Shown in pieces: positions 1 through 5,414 of a DNA stretch of 5,414 nt (position 1 is its first letter; each line of letters starts with the position of its first letter). The notes beneath the pieces were generated by a model. That model was not told the origin of the DNA and ran no database searches. It was given only the letters and a program-made list of their open reading frames with translations. The stretch comes from Pseudomonadota bacterium (GTDB taxonomy: Bacteria > Pseudomonadota > Alphaproteobacteria > Rhizobiales > Methylopilaceae). The stretch is from assembly GCA_023389135.1 (NCBI GenBank), contig JAEWEX010000351.1, forward strand, positions 1 through 5,414, given 5' to 3'. The position numbers and the translations under genes were made by a program.

Positions 1-678
1 TCGTGCGGATCGCAATATGCCTTCGCCGATGGCGTCGTCGGGCGCCGCATCCGCAGCGGTTCCGGCGGCCCCTTCCTCGCGGAAACGCGCGAGATCGTCG
101 GCTCGGGCGAGAAACAGAGTGCTCACGGGGTCCGCAAGCAGCGCTGCATGTATCACATTTGACCGCCCCAATGCCAAATCCATCTCGGGACCGGCGAAGG
201 GCGCAAGGCGGCGGACCCTATCCTCGACGCCCGCACGCCGCAATGCCTGGCCGAGCTTGCGGCGTCCGTCGGGCGCCGCCTCCGCCGCATCAATGAGCGC
301 CACCGCGGTTCCCGCGGCCAACGCGGCCTCCACCTTGGCGAAGCCGGTGATGACCTTTCCCGCCTTGTTGGCGAGCGCCAGGGCCTCCAGCGCGCCGCGG
401 GCGATCAGCGCCTCGACCCGGTCCGGCAGATCGGGCGACACCGTCGCCTGGTCCTTGAAGCCGCGCTGGAAGGCGCGCCGCTTGAGGGCCGTGGCCAGCG
501 CGCTGCGCGTGCCCGTCACCCAGACGCCGCGCCCGGGCAGGCGGCGGCGCAGATCCGGGACGACAGCCCCGTCCGGCCCGCGGACGAAGCGGATCAGCTC
601 GCCGACGGGACGGACCTCACGGGTCGCCGCGCACTGGCGCGTCGTCGCCCGCCGGTCGTCGTCCTCGCCACGCGCCAT
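1..678 (-). CDS. ylxR: YlxR (DUF448) + L7Ae-like RNA-binding protein, partial (3' end outside window)
   Basis: This is a predicted cytoplasmic RNA-binding protein encoded directly after nusA. The reading frame is open from the ATG at 678 to base 1, giving 226 codons with the C-terminus beyond the window edge. Residues about 12-80 match the YlxR/DUF448 fold: TRQC at 13-16, the segment ELIRFV at 27-32, a PDG turn at 35-37 and the family signature LPGRGVWV at 47-54. Residues about 90-195 look like an L7Ae/ribosomal L30e-type domain, with LANKAGKVITGF at 102-113 and VALIDAAEA at 126-134. This two-domain form is typical of alphaproteobacteria, whereas Bacillus YlxR has only the first domain. The start lies 25 bases after the nusA stop and has no clear Shine-Dalgarno, so translation is probably coupled to nusA. 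The ATG at 701 is out of frame. Bacillus YlxR has been linked to RNase P; the role of the fused form here is inferred to be RNA binding only. Confidence 0.9.
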   Translation of the reverse strand, partial: MARGEDDDRRATTRQCAATREVRPVGELIRFVRGPDGAVVPDLRRRLPGRGVWVTGTRSALATALKRRAFQRGFKDQATVSPDLPDRVEALIARGALEALALANKAGKVITGFAKVEAALAAGTAVALIDAAEAAPDGRRKLGQALRRAGVEDRVRRLAPFAGPEMDLALGRSNVIHAALLADPVSTLFLARADDLARFREEGAAGTAADAAPDDAIGEGILRSAR

Positions 679-703
679 GCCGTTCGCCGCCGGGCCCGCA
701 TCG

Positions 704-2320
704 TCACGCCTGCGGCGCGGCGTCGGCGAGCGCGTCCTCGCCGGCCTCGTCCGCGGGCGGCGGCGCGAGGTCGGCCTCGTCGATCCAGCCCGCCTTGACG
801 CGGGCCGCCATGACGATCGCCTCCGCCTCCTCGCGGGAGACGTCGAAGCCCTTGAGCGCGCCGTCCATGCGCACGGCCTCGCCATCCTTGCGCTCGACCC
901 AGCCGGTGAGGTCGTCGGTGGCGCAGCCGGCGAGGTCCTCGACCGTCTTGATGTCGTTCTCGCCGAAGGCGACCAGCATGGCGGTGGTGACGCCGGCGAT
1001 CTCCTTCAGGGCGTCGTCGACGCCGAGCTCCCTGCGGCGGGCATCCTGCTCGGCCTCGAGCTTCTCCAGGTATTCCCGGGCGCGGGTCTGGATCTCGGTG
1101 GCGGTGTCCTCGTCGAAGCCCTCGATGCCGGCGATCTCGCCGATCTCCACATAGGCGAGCTCCTCGATGGAGGCGAAGCCCTCGGAGGTGAGCAGCTGCG
1201 CCACCACCTCGTCGACGTCCAGCGCCTCCATGAACAGGTTGGAGCGCTCGATGAACTCCTTCTGCCGGCGCTCGCTCTCCTCCGCCTCGGTCATGATGTC
1301 GATGTCCCAGCCGGTGAGCTGGGAGGCGAGGCGCACATTCTGGCCGCGACGGCCGATGGCCAGCGAGAGCTGGTCGTCGGGGACCACAACCTCGATCTTG
1401 GCGGTGTCCTCGTCCAGCACCACCTTGACCACCTCGGCCGGCTGCAGCGCGTTGACGATGAAGGTGGCGGCGTCCTGCGACCAGGGGATGATGTCGATCT
1501 TCTCGCCCTGGAGCTCGCCCACCACCGCCTGGACGCGGGAGCCGCGCATGCCGACGCAGGCGCCGACCGGGTCGATGGACGAATCCCGCGAGATCACCGC
1601 GATCTTGGCGCGGCTGCCGGGATCGCGGGCCACGGCCTTGATCTCGATGATGCCGTCATAGATCTCGGGCACCTCCTGGGCGAACAGCTTCGCCATGAAC
1701 TGCGGATGGGTGCGCGACAGGAAGATCTGCGGCCCGCGCGGCTCGCGGCGGACGTCATAGATATAGGCGCGGATGCGGTCGCCGGGGCGGAAGGTCTCGC
1801 GCGGGATCAGCTCGTCGCGGCGCACGATGCCCTCGCCGCGGCCGAGATCCACGATGACGTTGCCGTACTCGACGCGCTTCACCACGCCGTTGACGATGTC
1901 GCTGATGCGGCCCTTGTACTCGTCGTACTGGCGGTCGCGCTCGGCCTCGCGGACCTTCTGCACGATGACCTGCTTGGCGGACTGGGCGGCGATGCGGCCG
2001 AAGTCGAAGGGCGGCAGCGTCTCGGAGATGAAGTCTCCGGCCTGGGCGGCCGGGTTCTTGCGGCGCGCCTCGGCCACCGAGATCTCGATGGAGTCGTTCA
2101 TCACCTCGTCGACGACGTTGAGCAGCCGCGACAGCCTGATCTCGCCGGTCTTGCCGTTGATCTCGGCGCGCACCTCGGTCTCCGCGCCGTAGCGGGAGCG
2201 GGCGGCCTTGGCGATGGCGTCCTCCATGGCCGCGATCACGATGCCGCGGTCGATCACCTTCTCGCGGGCGACCGCGTCGGCGATCTGCAGGAGTTCCAGC
2301 CTGTTGGCGCTGACGGCCAT
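704..2320 (-). CDS. nusA: Transcription termination/antitermination factor NusA
   Basis: NusA binds RNA polymerase and nascent RNA and modulates pausing, hairpin-dependent termination and antitermination. The 538-residue protein is complete. An N-terminal RNAP-binding domain spans about 1-125 (starting [15 protein letters not shown]). An S1 domain follows at about 135-200 ([16 protein letters not shown]), then two KH domains with GxxG loops GMRG (257-260) and GRRG (323-326). Two C-terminal helix-hairpin-helix/acidic repeats lie at about 365-425 and 435-510, and the tail after 515 is acidic. E. coli NusA has 495 residues, and the slightly longer form is normal for alphaproteobacteria. I chose the ATG at 2320 because a strong GGAGGT lies 7 bases upstream and the protein then begins as in relatives. 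A GTG at 2329 would add three residues but sits inside that ribosome binding site. It lies between rimP and ylxR in the conserved order, probably on one transcript. Confidence 0.98.
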   Translation of the reverse strand: MAVSANRLELLQIADAVAREKVIDRGIVIAAMEDAIAKAARSRYGAETEVRAEINGKTGEIRLSRLLNVVDEVMNDSIEISVAEARRKNPAAQAGDFISETLPPFDFGRIAAQSAKQVIVQKVREAERDRQYDEYKGRISDIVNGVVKRVEYGNVIVDLGRGEGIVRRDELIPRETFRPGDRIRAYIYDVRREPRGPQIFLSRTHPQFMAKLFAQEVPEIYDGIIEIKAVARDPGSRAKIAVISRDSSIDPVGACVGMRGSRVQAVVGELQGEKIDIIPWSQDAATFIVNALQPAEVVKVVLDEDTAKIEVVVPDDQLSLAIGRRGQNVRLASQLTGWDIDIMTEAEESERRQKEFIERSNLFMEALDVDEVVAQLLTSEGFASIEELAYVEIGEIAGIEGFDEDTATEIQTRAREYLEKLEAEQDARRRELGVDDALKEIAGVTTAMLVAFGENDIKTVEDLAGCATDDLTGWVERKDGEAVRMDGALKGFDVSREEAEAIVMAARVKAGWIDEADLAPPPADEAGEDALADAAPQA

Positions 2321-2325
2321 TGTCG

Positions 2326-3009
2326 TCACCTCCGTCGGTGCTTGCCGCCCGCGGGGGCGTTGCCCCGGGGCGCTTGGTCTGTCTCGCCGGCGTCGGCGCC
2401 GCCGGTGTCGGTCTCGACCTCGACATCGTCGTCGAGATCATCGTCCAGGGGCCGGCCCGCCGCCTTGGCGTGCCTGAGCGCCGCCTCGATCAGCGCGTCG
2501 GTCAGCACCAGCCGCGCCTCGCCGATGTCGGACACCGGCAGCAGCACCGCGGCGGGCTCGCCCTCGCGGGCGTCGTCGCGCTCCAGCCTGGCGGCCATGC
2601 CCTCGACGCCGGTGAAGACGCCGCGGAACCGCTTGCGGCCGTCCACGGGCACTTCCATCTCGACCTTGGCGAGATGGCCGGCCCAGCGCTCGAAATCGCC
2701 GAGGCGGACCAGCGGACGGTCGATGCCGGGCGACGATATCTCGAGATTGTAGGCCCGCGAGATCGGGTCCTCGACGTCCAGCACCGGCGAGACCGCCTTG
2801 GAGACCGCCTCGCAATCGTTGACGGTCATGGTGCCGTCGGGGCGCTCGGCCATGATCTGGACGGTGAAGCCGTTCATGCCCGAGGTCTTCACCCGGACGA
2901 GCCGGAAGCCGATGCCCTCGATGGTCGGCTCGATGATCGCCGCGACGCGGCCGGCGAGGCCGGTCTCGGTGATCACGCGCGGGTCGTCGGTGCGGGCGTC
3001 GTCGGTCAA
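2326..3009 (-). CDS. rimP: Ribosome maturation factor RimP
   Basis: RimP assists maturation of the 30S ribosomal subunit. The product has 227 residues. An N-terminal alpha/beta domain spans about 13-95, with [14 protein letters not shown] at 27-40, followed by the family signature [14 protein letters not shown] at 87-100. The C-terminal SH3-like barrel runs from about 101 to 178 (RFRGVFTG at 127-134). The last 40 or so residues form an Asp/Glu-rich, probably disordered tail ([11 protein letters not shown]) ending in a basic KHRRR. E. coli RimP is about 150 residues, so this is a long form, as is common in Rhizobiales. The start is a TTG at 3009: no ATG lies in frame between the TAG at 3022-3024 and the conserved region. 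A weak AAGAG sits 6 bases upstream. The only downstream alternative, GTG at 2976, would remove part of the conserved [10 protein letters not shown] and has no ribosome binding site. The stop TGA overlaps the nusA Shine-Dalgarno. Confidence 0.95.
   Translation of the reverse strand: MTDDARTDDPRVITETGLAGRVAAIIEPTIEGIGFRLVRVKTSGMNGFTVQIMAERPDGTMTVNDCEAVSKAVSPVLDVEDPISRAYNLEISSPGIDRPLVRLGDFERWAGHLAKVEMEVPVDGRKRFRGVFTGVEGMAARLERDDAREGEPAAVLLPVSDIGEARLVLTDALIEAALRHAKAAGRPLDDDLDDDVEVETDTGGADAGETDQAPRGNAPAGGKHRRR
2328..2333 (-). promoter_or_regulatory. nusA ribosome binding site containing the rimP stop
   Basis: The minus strand reads GGAGGT seven bases before the ATG at 2320. This is the strongest Shine-Dalgarno in the window and decides the nusA start. 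The rimP stop TGA (2326-2328) begins at the final T of this motif, so a ribosome ending rimP stops on the nusA binding site. That arrangement suggests termination-reinitiation coupling. Confidence 0.85.
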
Positions 3010-3021
3010 GCGCGGCTCTTG

Positions 3022-3063
3022 CTAACGGATAAAAAGCGGGTCGCTTCCGCGGCCCACTCTCAT
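3022..3063 (-). CDS. Possible leader peptide upstream of rimP (13 aa)
   Basis: A short ORF starts at the ATG at 3063 and ends at the TAG at 3022-3024; it encodes MRVGRGSDPLFIR. It covers the whole terminator-like hairpin and ends 12 bases before the rimP TTG, in the same frame as rimP. A weak GGA lies about six bases before its ATG. A ribosome translating it would cover the 5' arm of the hairpin and could favour readthrough, and its termination site would place ribosomes next to the rimP start. It has no run of one amino acid as in classical biosynthetic attenuators. A 13-codon ORF can arise by chance, so this is only a candidate. Confidence 0.25.
   Translation of the reverse strand: MRVGRGSDPLFIR
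3031..3058 (-). terminator. Intrinsic terminator / attenuator hairpin in the rimP leader
   Basis: On the minus strand, arms AGTGGGCCGC and GCGACCCGCT pair around a GGAA tetraloop. The stem has ten positions, with one C-A mismatch and one G-U wobble, and the last stem T runs into a U-tract of five. This is the standard shape of a Rho-independent terminator. It lies 21 bases before the rimP start codon and about 140 bases after the trmB stop. It may end metK-trmB transcription, attenuate the rimP-nusA operon from the candidate promoter upstream, or do both. Fold and position are seen in the sequence; function is inferred. Confidence 0.75.
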
Positions 3064-3107
3064 CTTCGATCCGTGATCGTGTCTGAGGGCATCCGCCATC
3101 CGGATGC
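3059..3107 (-). ncRNA. Structured 5' leader of rimP-nusA (hairpins preceding the terminator)
   Basis: Two further hairpins lie between the candidate promoter and the terminator hairpin. The first pairs GCATCC with GGATGC (3102-3107 with 3089-3094), a perfect 6-bp stem with a 7-base loop. The second is a perfect 5-bp stem, CGATC with GATCG (3075-3079 with 3067-3071), with a 3-base loop. It is enclosed by CTCA/TGAG (3084-3087 with 3059-3062) across a symmetrical four-base internal loop. The segment ACGGAU (3069-3074) could instead pair with AUCCGU (3025-3030), just after the U-tract. This resembles a cis-acting leader, but no known riboswitch class was recognised. Confidence 0.4.
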
Positions 3108-3115
3108 GAGGCGAG

Positions 3116-3143
3116 ATATAGCGGATTGCCGGCAGGATGCAAG
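3116..3143 (-). promoter_or_regulatory. Candidate sigma-70 type promoter for rimP-nusA
   Basis: The minus strand has CTTGCA (3138-3143) and CTATAT (3116-3121) separated by 16 bases. The alphaproteobacterial housekeeping consensus is CTTGAC, about 17 bases, CTATAT, so the -10 is a full match and the -35 keeps CTTG. Transcription would start near 3109, giving a leader of about 100 bases before the rimP TTG. The remaining 53 bases between this site and the trmB stop (3144-3196) hold only a GC-rich palindrome (3168-3177) with no U-tract. Confidence 0.55.
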
Positions 3144-3196
3144 GCGGGGCGTCCGAGGCCTTCGCGGGGCGCGCGCCGTCAGCCGGTCCGCGTGAC

Positions 3197-3898
3197 TCAG
3201 ACCCGCTCGAACACCAGATAGGCCGGCGGGCGGCCCTCGCGGATCGCCTTCGCCTCGTAGCGGGTGCCGGGCCAGTGCGGCCACGGCCTGCGCCAGTCGT
3301 CGGCGCGCTCCGCCGTCCAGCGGAAATCGGCGCTGCGGGCGAGGTGGCGCAGCGTCCAGTCCACATAGGTGTCGATGTCGGAGGCGAAGCGGAACGTGCC
3401 GCCCGGGCGCAGCGCCCGGGCGAAGGCGGCCACCGTCGCGTCCGACACGAAGCGGCGCTTCCAGTGGCGCGCCTTGGGCCAGGGATCGGGATAGAGCAGG
3501 TCGATGCGGCCCAGGCCCGCATCGGGCAGCCAGTCCAGCAGGTGGGTGGCGTCGTCGTCGTGGAGGCGGATGGCGTCGGTCGCCCCGCCCGCCTCCAGGG
3601 CCATGATCATCTTGGCCATTCCGTTGACGAAGGGCTCGACGCCGATGAACCCGACGCCGGGCAGGCGCGCGGCCTCGGCGCGCAGGTGCTCGCCGGCGCC
3701 GAAGCCGATCTCCAGGAAGACGTCGTCCACGGGCCGGGGAAACAGGGTCCGCAGGTCCGCCGGCGCAGGTTCCGAGATGTCGAGCGCCAGCCGCGGCAGC
3801 AGCGCGCCCAGGCGCTCGGCCTGGCCGGCGCGCAGCGCCTTGCCGCGGCGGCGGCCGAAGAACGCGCCCCTGGGGCGCTCTCCGGGCGCCGTGGGCAT
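3197..3898 (-). CDS. trmB: tRNA (guanine-N7)-methyltransferase TrmB
   Basis: TrmB uses S-adenosylmethionine to methylate N7 of G46 in the variable loop of many tRNAs in the cytoplasm. The 233-residue product is a complete class I Rossmann methyltransferase. Residues 14-22 (FGRRRGKAL) are the conserved N-terminal basic motif. The SAM-binding motif I is [12 protein letters not shown] at 61-72, followed by GVEPFVNG at 86-93 and DDDATHLL at 114-121. The catalytic/tRNA motif [15 protein letters not shown] lies at 136-150 and [11 protein letters not shown] at 171-181. TRYEAKA at 212-218 and the ending AYLVFERV at 226-233 complete the family pattern. The ATG at 3898 lies two bases after the metK stop with no clear Shine-Dalgarno, which suggests translational coupling. 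The reading frame happens to stay open upstream through metK, but the conserved protein begins here. Its substrate is made by the preceding gene. Confidence 0.97.
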   Translation of the reverse strand: MPTAPGERPRGAFFGRRRGKALRAGQAERLGALLPRLALDISEPAPADLRTLFPRPVDDVFLEIGFGAGEHLRAEAARLPGVGFIGVEPFVNGMAKMIMALEAGGATDAIRLHDDDATHLLDWLPDAGLGRIDLLYPDPWPKARHWKRRFVSDATVAAFARALRPGGTFRFASDIDTYVDWTLRHLARSADFRWTAERADDWRRPWPHWPGTRYEAKAIREGRPPAYLVFERV

Positions 3899-3900
3899 TG

Positions 3901-5073
<1,173 letters not shown>

Positions 5074-5079
5074 GACGAT

Positions 5080-5085
5080 CCCCTT
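5080..5085 (-). promoter_or_regulatory. metK ribosome binding site deciding a TTG start
   Basis: The minus strand reads AAGGGG six bases before the TTG at 5073. No ATG or GTG lies close by in frame, and the conserved N-terminus begins immediately downstream. The site therefore supports an uncommon start codon for an essential, highly expressed enzyme. Confidence 0.7.
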
Positions 5086-5098
5086 CCGCTGGAGCCTG

Positions 5099-5126
5099 GT
5101 TTTCCGGGATGTTCGGAAAAACGAAC
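5099..5126. repeat. Two overlapping inverted repeats upstream of metK
   Basis: On the plus strand GTTCG (5111-5115) and CGAAC (5122-5126) form a perfect 5-bp inverted repeat with a 6-base A-rich spacer. Overlapping it, TTTTCCG (5100-5106) and CGGAAAA (5114-5120) form a perfect 7-bp inverted repeat with a 7-base spacer; one bulged base would extend it by a G-C pair (5099 with 5122). The two share bases, so as RNA hairpins they exclude each other. Neither is followed by a U-tract on the minus strand, so a terminator is unlikely. They could be a protein-binding operator or a leader element for metK. No known SAM riboswitch pattern was recognised. Confidence 0.5.
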
Positions 5127-5157
5127 GGCGGGGTTCTGACAGCGCGGGGCCGCGAGG

Positions 5158-5414
5158 TCAACCCTTCGGAGGGGCGGCTTCCTCTGCGGCAAGCTCGGTC
5201 ACGAGGTCGACCAGGCGCCTGCGCACCTTGGGATTGGCGATCCGGGCGAAGGCGCGGGCAAGCTGGATTCCGTCGGTGGTGGACAGCAGCCCCACCTCGA
5301 ACGAGGCGGTGGTTTCCGAGAAGCCGGGCGCCGCCGCGTCGGACTGCAGCCCCTCGAAGAAGAAGGACGGCGGCACGCTCAGCACATCGGCGATCTGGTG
5401 AAGACGGCTGGCGC
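5158..5414 (-). CDS. XRE/Cro-CI family transcriptional regulator, C-terminal part (5' end outside window)
   Basis: Eighty-four codons plus stop are visible, and the frame is open at the right edge. The visible part starts [22 protein letters not shown], which is the last helix of an XRE-type helix-turn-helix domain followed by the FFFEGL junction common in alphaproteobacterial Cro/CI-like regulators. A second conserved block follows: [17 protein letters not shown] at about 42-58 and [14 protein letters not shown] at about 61-74, ending in a short acidic and Pro-rich tail. A GTG at 5385 lies inside the conserved domain, so it is not the true start. An XRE gene before metK is a familiar arrangement in Hyphomicrobiales, next to lnt. 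The DNA-recognition helix is outside the window, so the target cannot be judged; control of metK or of its own operon is only a guess from position. Confidence 0.88.
   Translation of the reverse strand, partial: ASRLHQIADVLSVPPSFFFEGLQSDAAAPGFSETTASFEVGLLSTTDGIQLARAFARIANPKVRRRLVDLVTELAAEEAAPPKG

Noticed and set aside
699..701. ATG at 701 as the ylxR start
   Set aside because: It is out of frame with the conserved YlxR domain; the ATG at 678 is in frame and gives a normal N-terminus.
17..2752. A 911-codon open frame on the plus strand, antisense to ylxR, nusA and part of rimP
   Set aside because: It is the complement of well-supported genes in very GC-rich DNA, where stop codons are rare on the opposite strand. 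Its sequence is low-complexity (Arg/Ala/Ser, then Asp/Leu/Gly/Val/His) and matches no family I recognise.
3168..3177. GC-rich perfect palindrome GGCGCGCGCC after trmB
   Set aside because: It has no loop of usable size and no U-tract, so it is not a terminator; such palindromes are common in this base composition.
5074..5157. SAM-sensing riboswitch upstream of metK
   Set aside because: The gap is short and I could not match it to SAM-II or SAM/SAH consensus patterns. A covariance-model search with the Rfam SAM families would settle this.

Overview
The window looks like chromosomal housekeeping DNA from a high-GC alphaproteobacterium, most likely of the order Hyphomicrobiales (Rhizobiales). 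The evidence is the gene order, the close fit of the proteins to alphaproteobacterial family forms, and a promoter-like site of the alphaproteobacterial CTTG...CTATAT type. All genes lie on the minus strand, so transcription runs from high to low coordinates. No mobile element, CRISPR array, tRNA or rRNA was seen.

In transcription order: (1) the C-terminal part of an XRE/Cro-CI family regulator, whose HTH domain lies beyond the right edge (5158-5414); (2) an 84-bp gap with two overlapping inverted repeats and the ribosome binding site of metK; (3) metK, S-adenosylmethionine synthetase (3901-5073); (4) trmB, tRNA (guanine-N7)-methyltransferase (3197-3898), two bases after metK; (5) a 187-bp gap (3010-3196) with a candidate promoter, a leader RNA with three hairpins, the last an intrinsic-terminator-like hairpin with a U-tract, and a possible 13-residue leader peptide; (6) rimP, 30S maturation factor (2326-3009); (7) nusA, transcription elongation/termination factor (704-2320), whose Shine-Dalgarno contains the rimP stop codon; (8) the start of a YlxR (DUF448) plus L7Ae-like RNA-binding protein (1-678), cut by the left edge. 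In related genomes infB, rbfA and truB usually follow.

The genes fall into two functional blocks. metK makes S-adenosylmethionine, and the adjacent TrmB consumes it to methylate tRNA. rimP-nusA-ylxR is the front of the conserved transcription/translation operon (ribosome assembly, RNA polymerase control, RNA binding). The most interesting signal is between the blocks: a terminator-like hairpin in the rimP leader, directly upstream of the operon that encodes NusA, itself a factor that acts on hairpin-dependent pausing and termination. This suggests autogenous attenuation. I found no evidence for a wholly new system; the remaining findings concern regulation and start-codon use.
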